Shown: piece by piece, positions 33,212-44,321 of the stretch
Layout: every line of letters begins with the position of its first letter
How positions within the stretch are numbered: the first letter of the stretch is position 1
From: Pomphorhynchus laevis
Lineage: Eukaryota; Acanthocephala; Palaeacanthocephala; Echinorhynchida; Pomphorhynchidae
Assembly (NCBI GenBank): GCA_012934845.2
Contig: WNNJ02003675.1
Coordinates: 61,708-125,707 of the forward strand
Direction: 5' to 3'
DNA: 64,000 bases
Position numbers and translations under genes: made by a program
The notes under the pieces: generated by a model
Told to the model about the DNA's origin: nothing
Seen by the model: only the letters and a program-made list of their open reading frames with translations
Databases searched by the model: none

Positions 33212-33448
33212 TTTGACGTAGAGTTAGGAAATCTTATTAAGGAGTGTAAGATCCTTTATCGTCGATATCGTCAATCTAGAGTAGAATATCAATTATATCG
33301 AAACGCAAGAAACAGATTTACGGCACTTAAAAGATCAAAGAAACTACTTTGAGAAATAACTCGTTCATAATATCAAGTATGAGCCAAGTTTATTTTCAAA
33401 TATTGTGCATCCAAAAATCGATCGAAATGCAAATGTTTTCCGTTACGT

Positions 33449-34246
33449 GTGAAAAATAAAGTAGTTGTCGACGATTATATTGTCGCTAATACATTTGTAG
33501 AGACATTATTTCCTATAATAGATGAATCAGTTACGGTACACGGCACCCTTCATCATAATAATAAATCATCTAACTTGACGTCACATATTTCTATCGCTCA
33601 TGTATATGAGCAAATTCGGCTATTAAAACGGTGTCATTCTGCTGGCCCTGACGGATTGCCATCCATCCTACTTAGAGAATTAGCATCCCGCATTTGCGGT
33701 CCACTACATCGAATATTCATATTTTCCTTATGCAAATCAAAGATTCCCCTCGACTTGCTAAAATCGATAGTTTGCCCTGTATATAAAAAAGGTGATAGGT
33801 CATGCGCCAGCAATTTTAGACCAGTTAGTTTGACATGTATTTGCTGTAAGGTACTAACGCGTTTGATTTTGTTACACATCAACCGCCATATTTCGATAAA
33901 TAACCTTCTACATCCTTCCCAACATGGATTCCGTTCGAGTAGATCAACATGTTCAAATCTTCTAATTGCTAGAGATGATTGGTCCAGTGCTTTTGATGCC
34001 GATGTCGACATCGACGTGGTATTCGTGGACTTCTCGCGTGCTTTCGATACAATCAATCATAATATACTTATTGGCAAACTTATAGGACTTCACTTTGATT
34101 CTGTAATTGTTAATGGGATTCGTGCGTATTTATTAGATAGAACTGCAGCAGTCAGAGTAAGTGGGACTTTGTCAGATTGGACTTCTATATGTAGCGGTGT
34201 ACCACAAGGATCGATTTTAGGACCAATTTTACTTAATATATATTAA
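33449..34246 (+). pseudogene. CR1-like reverse transcriptase (element H)
   Basis: 265 aa: HSAGPDGLPSILLRELASRI, VCPVYKKGDRSCASNFRPVS, HGFRSSRSTCSNLL, motif A VVFVDFSRAFDTINH, motif B CSGVPQGSILGPILLNIY. It stops at a TAA just after motif B because of a frameshift; the palm goes on at 34278. Confidence 0.85.
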
Positions 34247-34277
34247 CGAACTCCCATTATTACTGCTGTCAAAAACG

Positions 34278-35017
34278 TTGTTGTACGCCGATGATCTTAA
34301 GGTCTACCACTGTGTTGTTAATGACCTTGACCGACAAATGTTACAGTCTGATCTCGATACATTGACGTATTGGTCAGCTGAGAACTATCTAAGTATTAAT
34401 GTGACAAAATGTGCATACATGCACATAGGGAATAAGTTTTCGACAACCAGCTACTCAATTTACTTACAACCAATTCATATGGTTCGTCAATATAGAGACT
34501 TGGGCGTCGTCATTTCGGATGATCTAGGCACTAGGAAAAAATACGGAGCAAATATGTGCTAGAGCAACTCGAATTTCCGGTATGATTTCCAGATGTTTTA
34601 GTAAATTAGAAATTGAGTCATTTAAACTTTTATTCACTACTCTCTGTTCAAGTGTTCTTAACTATTGTTCTCCAGCATCATACCCAGTTAACAAATCGGA
34701 AGTTTCGTATTGAACAGGTATTGCGACGTTCTTCTAAACGGGTAGCGGGCCTTCATAACTTTACTTATAAGGAATGGTTAAGTCGTTTTAATATGCCTTC
34801 ATTATCTTCACTTCGAGCACTAAATGACCTGGTTGTAGTGTGGCGGGCGATGAGCAATCCTGAGAATCCCGTTAGAAGTCTATTTCGTATGCGAAATGAC
34901 TCAAGATTACGTGGTCATCCACTTATGTTACAACGTAAACACTGGTGTAAAAAAGAAACATTAATTTTGCCGTGCGTGTCATTCCAGCTTGGAACAGTTT
35001 ACCGGCGGAAGTGGTGA
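34278..35017 (+). pseudogene. CR1-like RT motif C and C-terminal domain (element H)
   Basis: 34278-34562 has LYADDLKVYHCV (motif C), YLSINVTKCAYMHIG and YRDLGVVISDDL. 34613-35017 has LRRSSKRVAGLHNFTYKEWL, LVVVWRAMSNPENPVRSLF and a frame-shifted end corresponding to the WNSLPxxVV block. At least two breaks separate the pieces. Confidence 0.78.
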
Positions 35018-35233
35018 AGTAAACAAACAGGCGTGGATTTGCATCTACTTTGAAGAAACTGACTAATTTTTAATTACTTTGTTGTTAGTTTCCTTTTTAT
35101 ATTTTAAATTGTGAAGGTATCTATTGATCTACGCTCGCTGACATTCTAGTGATAATAATAAATATTAAATTTTTAATTATTATTTACTTATTAAAAACTT
35201 TATAAAGTAGTGCACGTTACAAACACAATGTTT

Positions 35234-35940
35234 TCAAATTAATCGTTTTTCAACCGAGTTGGCTGTCTCAGCTTTATCGTCCTCTGCACTATCATCAATT
35301 GTTGTATCCTTATTGCTCTCGTCGTCTTCTACCGAAGTTTCATCATCGGATTCTTCTTCGTTTGCTTTCTCCTTTTCATCCGTTTCAACATCCACATTCT
35401 TATCTGTGTCATTCTGTATTGCCTCTGATGATTGTTCTTGCAAGTCACTTACAACTGAGACAATTTCACTAGTTCCGTTGGTGATAACATTCTGTCTTCG
35501 TCTCTTCCCTCTGCCCATCCAGCTGTCGTTTCTCCTGACAACGCATCGATGCCATTCTCAGTCGATTTCATCAAGAAAGGATCTTCCGTTCCATCCATGA
35601 CGTCTTCATCTAATCGGCCCTGGTCATCATCGTACAACATTTCTTGTTCATCTATATCGTGAACTTTACCTTCTGTCTGGGCAGCGGACACGGTAATGAT
35701 CGCCTCCAGCATACATGCCACATTGCCCCTTTGAACAGCAGCGCTTAGACGCTGTATGAGGAATAAACCTGCGCGCTGGCTTGCAGTGACCCGACCTAGC
35801 CTCTTTCTCAAATTTTGGAATAACTTAGTGGCCGAAGGACTACATGCTCCAAATGCCTCGATAGCTAACGGCACAAATGAGTATTGAGTATGATCAATAC
35901 AATCGTAGTTGTGTATTTTCAAATCCTTATTATGTATCAT
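35234..35940 (-). mobile_element. Fossil retroelement C-terminal segment
   Basis: A minus-strand frame contains YSFVPLAIEAFGACSPSA, LRKRLGRVTASQRAGLFLIQ and SAAVQRGNVACMLEAI, a block seen at the C terminus of retroelement polyproteins in other invertebrates. An acidic low-complexity stretch follows in an overlapping frame. The ATG of the open frame comes from an abutting terminal-repeat fragment, so it is not a real gene start. Broken; family uncertain. Confidence 0.45.
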
Positions 35941-36040
35941 AATAAGGATTATTATGACGATATATCATAAGGATTAGATGTAATTAGGAGGAACTGCTGT
36001 GTTATCAGATTTCGGCGCCTATTTCTCGATAATGTTACAA
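35934..36040 (+). repeat. Inner end of a Penelope-like terminal repeat
   Basis: TATCATAAGGATTAGATG then TTAGGAGGAACTGCTGTGTT and ATCAGATTTCGGCGCCTA. Matches the inner 100 bp of the terminal repeat at 19430-19510, without an adjoining RT gene. It abuts the retroelement tail fossil. Confidence 0.7.
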
Positions 36041-36317
36041 GTTTATGGTCACAACGACCTGAAGGACGAACAATGGCAACATTGTATCTTTTAATTTTAC
36101 ACCAGAACAGCGTGTATGTCAATGAATTTGTCTCATATATAGAATTATATTTAAAAAATAATCATTTCCGGAGTATCGCCAATGTTCTTCATAACTTCAA
36201 CAATAAAACACTATTGAACTACAGTTTATTTATTAGATTTAAATAATTATATATCGAATGTATTGTAATTTATCTAAAAGAAATAGAAGCGAAAACTACT
36301 GGTGACGTTATATAAAT

Positions 36318-36543
36318 AAGAAAGAATTTCAATACAACTTTGCTAATTAACACAAACAGGAAGGTATAAACCTAGCCCCTCCCATTGGGGGCTAGGTTTG
36401 CGCCTACCACAGACACCTAGGGCTAGGCGTCTGTGCTAGGCGCATTCCGGGTTAAGCTTCCCAACGAAGGTTGTGAATAAGAATGCAGATTCATACTTTC
36501 CTGTTCGTGTTAATTAAAAAAGTTTTATTAAATTTCTTTCTTA
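36318..36543. mobile_element. MITE-like element with about 55-bp TIRs and two GC-rich hairpins
   Basis: Left end 36318-36372 and right end 36490-36543 are inverted copies: CTAATTAACACAAACAGGAA against the complement of TTCCTGTTCGTGTTAATTAA, continuing outward through GAAAGAA. Inside, 36368-36399 is a perfect hairpin (AAACCTAGCCCC/GGGGCTAGGTTT). 36400-36443 is a second one (GCGCCTA, ACAGAC, CCTA with complements). Total 226 bp, no coding. The centre is GC-rich in AT-rich surroundings. Confidence 0.75.
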
Positions 36544-36789
36544 GAAATAGAAGTAATAATTTTTATTTTAATTAAATAAAAATGAAATAAATTTTTTATT
36601 AAATAAAAATATGACTGTGTGAAATCAAAAATCCACTCTTATTTGTAAGCAGCAATTATAATTAATATACTATACGAATTTTATTAGACCATATCGATTA
36701 TTTACAGCTCAAACGCCAATCGATTTTGTAACTCCGCCATAGCCGGTCCTAAGCACTGCTGAGAAAGGAGAAACTTTTCTGAACGAACT

Positions 36790-37125
36790 GACTGAACTAT
36801 TCTGAATAAACTGACAGAACTAACGGACTGAATGGACTGAAGGCACGGACTAAATGAACATACTAAACGAACGGTATGAACAAACGGACTTTACGAACGG
36901 TATGAACAAACGGACTTTACGAACGGTATGAACGAACAGTCTGAACGGACGTCTGATCTAACGGTCTGATCTAACGGTCTGAACGGACGTCTGATCTAAC
37001 GGTCTGAACGAACGGTCTGATCGAACGGTCTGAACGAACGGTCTGATCGAACGGTCTGAACGAACGGTCTGATCGAACGGTCTGAACGAACGGACTGAAC
37101 GATCGAACCAAGCGAAAAATATTAA
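36790..37125 (+). repeat. GAACGGTCTGA minisatellite
   Basis: Units of 12 bp such as GAACGGTCTGAT and CGAACGGTCTGAA, forming a higher-order 24-bp repeat (TGATCGAACGG ... TGAACGAACGG). It begins with looser ACTGAACTGA-type units near 36785 and ends near 37125. Non-coding in all frames over this length. Confidence 0.9.
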
Positions 37126-37867
37126 CGAATGGACTGAACATAATTATCAATAATGGATCATTATCAAGAATTTACAATTAAGACATAAAGTGAACATTCA
37201 AAAAATTCGAAGAATCCGACGTTTTGCTTATGATAACGCTAGTAGCAGCTAGTAAAATATAAAATAGTATTGTATCGACCAAAAATTTTTATTCTTAAAA
37301 TTGATCACGATTAATAGCTTTTTATTGTACATGTTATACTTGGGAGAAAATAAATAGAAATATTAAATGTGCTTTATATTTATTATGTTGAAGCATATAT
37401 AGATTTTGTTGAATTTCGAAGGATTGAACAATTAATCTAAGATTATATAACCTGAAAAAGATAATTAAACAAATAAAGATTAAAATTTTCATTTGCATCT
37501 GCATAGAATTAATAATAAATTGTTAATATAATTGTAAAACTATTTCATTATTTAAATTATAAATTATATTAATAGATTTATAACTAAAGATGGTACTTAA
37601 CACTAATTCAAAATTAGAATAAGTTTCAAAACTTTTATAACAGAATATTTTTAATTCTAAAATTTAAATTTTATTACTTAATATACTGATTTTTCTTTTC
37701 ATTTTTATTTTAAGTGAAAAGCGAAAATTTGAAATTTTATTGAAATTTCGGTCATATGGTATTTTGGTGTATAATTTAGTTGATATTATGATATTGTCCT
37801 TGTAACTAACGATTTACTGTTATATTTAAAATATTGATAAAAGTTTTTACGCGTTAAGCGCTTTCCA
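37126..37867. other. AT-rich stretch without features
   Basis: No coding pattern, no clear repeat. It separates the minisatellite from the alpha LINE array. Confidence 0.6.
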
Positions 37868-38137
37868 GTACCACTAAATTCATAATAATAAGAAATTTTT
37901 AAATAAATAACTTAACAATCACTGTTGAAAAACAACAGTTCAAGATCGATAAGGAAAATCAAAATGTTTAGTCTTCACGATATTTTCACGGCCTCAGGTC
38001 CAGCGGGATCTGAGCCCTCCAGCCAATTCAACATGGCGCTCTCCGACTGAACCGCCCGGGGTCTTTCACCCCCTTCCCCCGAAGAGTCCAATCGAGGCGG
38101 ACTATGCTCGGTAATCGTGAGATGAGGAGACGCTAAA
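37868..38137 (-). mobile_element. Alpha LINE copy 1: 5'-truncated 3' end
   Basis: The minus strand has only the last about 45 codons of ORF2 (DPGRFSRRA-like block, ending in the GPEA codons at about 37990), the 3'UTR, and an A/T tail. Its 5' break lies directly against the tail of alpha copy 2. Ordinary LINE 5' truncation. Confidence 0.75.
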
Positions 38138-38260
38138 TTTAATAAATAAAGACTTTCTTAATTACACAAAAAAAGAAACTTGCAATAAATAAGATCAGAC
38201 ACAACAATATAAAGTCAAGTCGAACAGTAGCTCTTCAGTCTTCCAACTCATTTTCTTCTA

Positions 38261-40420
38261 CGGCCTCAGATTCAGGGGGATCTGAGCCCCCAACCGATTT
38301 AACACGCCGCCTTCCGACTGAACCACCCGGGGACTTTAACCCCCTAAAGAATCATATCGGCGCAGACTATGCTGAGTCAACGAGAGACAAGGAGATTGAG
38401 AAACCTTAGTCTTTGTTCTTGGGGAAGTCCTCGTGAAAAGAAGACTAATCCCGAAATAGCCCAAGTACCCCAGAGGCGCACTTGGGTTATCCCATTCAAT
38501 GACAGATGCTGAGCCCGTTTCAGGGCCCACCTAGCTTTCTTTAGGATACGTTTAAGTCTATCCAGATCAGCTTTCGCCGACCAATTCAACGTAACGGTGA
38601 ACCCCAGATATTCTACTCGACTTGTGAAGTTGGGGAGTGGTTCAGAGGCAAATATGGAGGAGAGTGCAGAGAGTGCTAATCTCTTAAGTTTTTTCTTTGT
38701 TGCAGTGGTGCCATGAAAGACAACCGCCTGCGATTTGGCGGAGATTAAAATTTGATTGGATATGGGTAACTGGTCTTTTAATCTTAAAAAGAAAAGGCTG
38801 ATGTTAGAAACTACGTATTTGCACCTGTGTCCAGAGAACAGGGCTGTGGTGTCATCAGCATAACCACAAGACGTTGTTCGCGTTTAAATATTTTGAATAG
38901 GTTAATGGAGGCAGCAAGATATAAGATAAGAGAGAGGTGAATCTTGAGGCACACCCGTAATAGGGTAGAACTGACGTGCATCAGAGTCGTCTTCATAATA
39001 AAATCGCTTGGTGTACAGCAGGACCTCCACCCTGTTCACAATTATCGCAGGCAACTCGTGGGACCTAAGAGAAGATATTACAAAAGGAATGGAGATGCGG
39101 TCAAATGCAGCAGAAAAATTAAGGAAAACCGCCACAAATAGGCGATGGCTATTCTCCTGACAAAACTGCTCCACCTCATCTACTGCTGAATGGACCGAGC
39201 GACCTGTGACGAACCCATGAAAACCTGGAGGGATCAAATTACGCCAACTTAAATGGTTGCGGATTTTACGCGCAAGCGCCTTTTCGTAAATCGACACGAG
39301 GAAATTTTGAATCGAAATGGGTCGCAGATCTTTAGGACATGAGCACGATTTTTTTTAGGTATAAAAAATTCCAACCCAATGCTCTATCCTTCCAGCAAAC
39401 AAACTTTTCCTTCTTGAAAATCTTCCAAAAGGAAGACTGAGAAGGACTAATGCGAGCAATACTCGCCTTATCCTACCCAGCTATAACGTATATATACTGC
39501 TCCAGTATTCATTCGAGAGTCTTCTGGCGGAAGCAGAGAGATTAGGTAGTTTGAACAATTTTGCTAGGACCTTGAGTTTTGTCGGAGTGGGATTGCATAA
39601 GCGACCTTTATAGGTAGTCGATAGAATCGGAGTAGCTTGCGAAAAGCGGTAGGTATTAAATTGGGTAAGACTATAATTTCCAATTCGGGGAAGAGTCGGA
39701 TAGCCGCCTGAAAGAGGGTTACTCTGATTGGATCAAAGTTAAACCTCCTTCGAAGCAACGTATCTTTCTCAATTCTTCAACGAAGTAGGTCACGAGAGGT
39801 GGCCAGTTGTTGGCGCGACTGCTCCGTACAGCGGGGTTTAAGCAACCAACTCGAGTGAAGCAGTAAAATGTCGAGGATTGAATTTGATGATGTGCAATGA
39901 AAAGTAGGGGAAGGTGGTTTGTGAATAAGATAACCATTCCCACCTCTGCGAAGTGCTGCGTTGATCCAACGACGAGTTCTGTCGTTGAAGTCCCCAAGTA
40001 TCATGTCGTAGCCACTGTCGATAATACTATCCAGAAGGTCACGGTTCTTGTAAATCTCCTCTGGACGTATGTGTACAATGGCTAGACTGAGGCGTTTAAC
40101 TTTCTTACTGAGTGAAACTACTGGCAAGACATAGCTGGACACGAGTAATTTAATAGGAGGGAGGACTTTAAGGATCACTTAACTAAGGTCAAGAGTCCTT
40201 GAGATGAAGAGGAGTGAGGTGGGGTTATGCACGGAGTATAGTGGGAACATATATGCTTTGGGATAAATCGAGTAATGTCCTGGGGAAGACGGATATACCG
40301 CGTCTCCTGAAGGACTATAACATCTGCGTCTCTATCGGATAGAAGTCTAAGGGCAGAAGCACTTTATGAATTCCACTGAAAGATATTCAGTGAAAAAGGC
40401 TCACGAGTACTCTGCATTGT
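38261..40420 (-). pseudogene. Alpha copy 2 ORF2 (endonuclease and RT)
   Basis: Pieces: endonuclease with SGYDMILGDFNDRTRRWINA (40178-39777); RT with FHGFVTGRSVHSAVDEVEQF and motif A AVFLNFSAAFDRISIPF (39297-38902), where the first catalytic Asp is replaced by Asn; motif B VPQDSPLSYLISC (normally VPQGSPLSPIL); and the C-terminal SLNGITQVRLWGTWAISGLV (38589-38377). The changed catalytic and motif B residues add to the frameshifts. Confidence 0.75.
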
Positions 40421-40590
40421 GATGGCTTAGTTGCATAGGGGGATTGCCTAACTAGACAGAGCTAGGTGCAGGAAGGTCGCCCTTCCCACCAATTGCCCCA
40501 TCCAGGTTAGGTACTTGCCCCAGGGCAAAATCTTCATTTCTCCTATTAGCATTCAGTAGTTTTCCAATCTTGATTGGGGGAATAAATGGC

Positions 40591-41498
40591 CTAAGCCCAC
40601 CCCCCCACTTTTTTCGAAGCTGGTGTAACTGTTGAGGCCGGTAATACTGGATTCGGATATATAGCCCCGATTGTCATAAGTATAAAGCTCTCAAGCCTCT
40701 TTTGTGAGGAATCAATTTTCTTGTCTACCATATATGATATTTCTGAATCACTCATCCTCTGAGCAACGGGGACCGTAGAAAATTTAACAGCCGATTTGTA
40801 TTTTGAAGGCTTAATAAAAGCTTTTTTGTAGGCTTTGAACGTAGGGCAGGCCCTGCGCCAGGCCGGATAGCTCCCCACAGTTGGTGCAGGACGGAGGGGC
40901 CATGCATGAGTCGTGAGAATTAATCGCTAGGCAGGACGAAGAGCCACACATCCCATATGTGGCCGTCTTACTGCAGCTGGACGCCCAGTGTCTCCCTTTG
41001 TGACATCGGCTGCAGTGAGGGTATGTGTACTCATCAATATCGACGATAGTAAAGTTTAGATTGAATCCCATAAAATGGTTTAAACTAGATTGGACCACAG
41101 CTGCGCACGATCAATGGATGCGGAACAGAACCCTACCTGGATAGGGTTGCCATCCCTACACATGATTTGGCGCTGATTGAAAATCCCAAATTGATTCGTC
41201 AAAGCTTTTTTTTATCATCCTCATCCAATGATACGGGCAAGTTATTAATTTTAAGGGAGGCATTTATCGGTTTGCAAATAAGCTCTCCTTGATTCGAGTG
41301 AAGTTTGCTAAAATAATCTATGTAAGTATTTAAGATGTCGGCTGAGATAAAAGATATCTTCAATTCACCGGCGAATATTTTTACCTTGTTAAAAAGTATT
41401 CGATTTCTGTAATTATCCACAAAACCCCGGAGGAAAGTGTTACATAATCTTTTCTTTTCCATACGTTTAATGACTTTAATAATAACAAGGTTATTCAT
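40591..41498 (-). pseudogene. Alpha copy 2 ORF1 (zinc-knuckle protein)
   Basis: MNNLVIIKVIKRMEKKRLCN, then FLRGFVDNYRNRILFNKVKI, and the knuckles YPHCSRCHKGRHWASSC and SCTNCGEL. The third, CX2CX3HX6C-type knuckle is damaged. ORF1 proteins of Jockey-type LINEs bind element RNA. Three frames are needed to cover it. Confidence 0.72.
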
Positions 41499-42017
41499 TT
41501 TCGGGATGGGGAAAGTACCTCCCTCTCATTTGAAGAAAAATCATCACTAACCTTAGACCGCATAGATATAATCAAAGAGTTAAGATCACTTACGTTACAT
41601 TCAGATTGAGAATGAGAATCTGAGTAGGAACAAAAAGTCTTTGATGACTCCGACACAAAATTTGCGTATCGTTGCTGTGCATTGTTTAAACGCTGCTTTT
41701 AAAATAAATAAATAAGGGTTGTATTAATAAATATATAACCGATAAAAACTTAAGAAACAAAAACATGCAAAAGACAACTTTAAATAGAAGCCGTTCACGA
41801 CGTGTATTTTGAAATCTTCAACTTATATTCACGGCCTCAGGTCCAGAGGGATCTGAGCCCCTCGGCCGCACCAGCGCGCCGCCCTCTGACTGAACCATTC
41901 GGGGTCTCTCACACACCTAAGAGTCCAGCCAAGGCGGACTATGGTTGGTAATCTCGAGATGAGTAGCTTGAAAAACCTTAGTCTTTGTTCTGGGGGACGT
42001 CCTCGTGAGAAGAAGAC

Positions 42018-42812
42018 TTATCCCGAAATAGCACAAGTACCCCAGAGGCGCACTTGGGTTATCCCATTCAATGACAGATGCTGGGCTCGTTTCAGAGCCC
42101 ACCTAGCTTTCTTCAGGATACGTTTAAGTCTATCCAGATCAGCTTTCGCCGACCAATTCAACGTAACGGTGAACCCCAGATATTCTACTCGACTCGTGAA
42201 GATGGGGAGTGGTTGATGCTGCAAAATGGAGGAGAGTGCAGAGAGTGCTAGTCTCTTAAGTTTCTTTTTAGTGGCAGGAACGCCATGAAAGACTACCACC
42301 TGCGATTTAGAGAAGTTTAAAATAAGATTGGATATGGGCAACTGATCTTTTAATCTTAAAACGAAACAGCTGATGTCAGAAACTACATCTTTGCACCCGC
42401 GTCCAGAGAACAAGGCTGTGGTATCATCAGCATATACCACTAGATGTTGATCACGTTTAAAATTCTTGAATAGTACAATGGATGCAGCAAGATATAAGAT
42501 AGGAGAAAGTGGGGATCCTTGAGGTACACCCGTAAAATGGTAGAACTGACGCGCATCAAGGTCGTCTTCATAGTAGAACCGCTTGGTGTACAACAATATC
42601 TCCACCCTGTTAACAATTCTCGCAGGCAACCCGAGGGACCTGAGAGAGGAGATAACGAAGGGAATAAAGATCCGGTAAAATGCAGCTGAAAAATTAAGAA
42701 AAACAGCCACAGCAAGCTGATGACTATTATCCTGACAAAACTGATGCACTTCATCAATTGCTGAATGGACCGAGCCCCCTTTGACAAACTCATGAAAAGT
42801 CGGTGGGATCAA
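42018..42812 (-). pseudogene. Alpha copy 3 reverse transcriptase
   Basis: 264 aa in one frame: FHEFVKGGSVHSAIDEV, AVFLNFSAAFYRIFIPF (motif A with both catalytic positions changed), FTGVPQGSPLSPILYLAAS (motif B), LVVYADDTTALFSG (motif C intact), SRVEYLGFTVTLNWSAKADL. The frame remains open but motif A is unlike working LINE RTs. Confidence 0.85.
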
Positions 42813-43368
42813 ATTACGCCTACATAAATAAACGCGGATTCTACGCGCAAGCGCTTTCTCGTAGATGGATATGAGGGCGTTTTGAATCGAGATGGGCCGC
42901 AGATTTTTAGGACAAGTGATTAATCTCTTTTAAGGTAAAAAAAACTCGACGGCTGATGTTGATGTCCGCTATGTCGGACGGGGAGGCTAATAGCATTGTG
43001 ATGGCGACCTCCTTTCTCTGACTGTATGTCAAAAGCTGACAGACACGAGTGGTGAGTGGCGCGTGGAATTTGGAGGTGCCCGCGAGAGGTTCCCAGAAGT
43101 TAAGGATATCTGTAACAGATAAGTCCCTACTCCTGAAGTCACACCAAGGCGGAATTGGTTGGGGAGATTGAGTGGCTTGATAAATATGCTAGGAAAGTGA
43201 CTCCTTTAAAACTTTGTCAAGGCCTATGCTACCAATCCAAACCAAGGCTCTATCCTTTTAGCAGACAAACTTCTCCTTCTTGAATATCTTCGAGAAGGAA
43301 GCCTGAGAAGGGTTTAGGTGAGCAATGCTTGCCCTATCCCTGCTCAGCTGGAACCTATATCTATAGCT

Positions 43369-44290
43369 TCAATATTCATTCGAGAGGATCTGTCTAGCGG
43401 AAACAGAGAGATTGGGAAGGTGTAACATTTTAGCTATGCCCTTGAGCTCTGTTGGAGTAGGATTGTATATTCGACCTTTATAGGTAGTCGAAAGGATCGC
43501 CGTAGCTTGCGATGAGATGTTGGAATTAAATTCGGTCAAACTCTCAATTCCAATTATGGGGAAGATATGGATAACTGCTTGAAAGAAGGCCACTCTAATA
43601 GGGTCAAAGTGAAACCTTATTATAAGCAACGTATCGTCCTCTAGCCGCCAGCGAATTAGGTCATGAGAGGTAGTCTGTTGTTGACGCGACTGCTCAGTGC
43701 AAATGGGTTTCAACAACCACATCTTATGTAGCAGCAATATGTCGAGGAGAGAATTTGTTGTAGAGCAATAAAAGGTGGGGAAGGTGGTTTATGAATTAGA
43801 TAGCCGATCCTTGCTCTGCGGAGTGCTGCATTAATCCAACGACCAGTTCTATCGTTGAAGTCACCAAGTAACATGTCACAACCGCTCCCCAATATTGGAT
43901 CCAGGAGGTCACGGTTCTTGTGAATTTCTCCTGGCCGAATATAGACATTGACTACGCTTATACGCTCACCGTTCTTACAAAGTGATATAGCTAAACAAGA
44001 TGGGGCTGGACAAGAGTAGTTTAACAGGAGGGATAATCTTAAAGAACTTTTCACTGGGGTTAAAAGACCTTGTGATGAAGAGGAGTGAGGGGGGGTTATG
44101 TAAGGAGTAAAGTGGGTGTATATGTGCTTAGAGATAAATCGAGTAATATCCTGGGGAGACGGATAGACTGCGTCTCCTGAAGGACTATAACATCTGCATC
44201 TCTACCAGATAGAAGGCTAAGGGCGGAAGCACCTCCCGAATTCCACTGAAGGATATTCAGTGAAAAAGGTCCTTGATTACTTCCCATTGC
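43369..44290 (-). pseudogene. Alpha copy 3 endonuclease
   Basis: 44287-44096: FSLNILQWNSGGASALSLLS, DADVIVLQETQS (catalytic N and QET block). 44054-43710: VVNVYIRPGEIHKNRDLLD, MLLGDFNDRTGRWINAA. 43737-43369: WLLKPICTEQSRQQQTTSHD, ending at a TGA after LSNEY. Three frames, each boundary a frameshift. Confidence 0.8.
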
Positions 44291-44321
44291 GTAAGTGTTA
44301 CCGAAGTGGGACGCCCTCCAC

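Larger units (their letters stand above)
28350..35165 (+). mobile_element. CR1-like LINE (element H), interrupted by another LINE
   Basis: Runs from a 5' region of CGATTT-type short repeats (28360-28400) through ORF1 (28436-29531), endonuclease (29690-29903, then 32580-33211) and RT (33449-35017) to an A/T tail near ATTCTAGTGATAATAATAAA (35142-35165). A PHD-like ORF1 finger, an APE-type endonuclease, no RNase H, and the C-terminal LHNFTYKEWLSRFNMPSLSS block are CR1-group marks. The body is split by the minus-strand element at 29905-32575. It holds several stops and frameshifts and is dead. Confidence 0.8.
38138..41698 (-). mobile_element. Alpha LINE copy 2 (Jockey-like), near full length, broken
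   Basis: On the minus strand: ORF1 (41680-40440), ORF2 endonuclease (40420-39719), RT (39300-38336), 3'UTR and the tail AAGTCTTTATTTATTAAA. Its 5' end lies immediately after the (TTAT)n tail of copy 3, and its tail immediately before copy 1. ORF1 and ORF2 carry many stops and frameshifts; motif C is frameshifted. ORF2 begins MQSTREPFSLN as in copy 6, so these two form a subfamily. Confidence 0.82.

Noticed and set aside
33634-34056. 140-aa minus-strand frame
   Set aside because: Antisense shadow of the CR1-like RT.
35259-35600. Serine-rich 113-aa plus-strand frame
   Set aside because: It is the complement of an acidic low-complexity stretch in the minus-strand retroelement tail.
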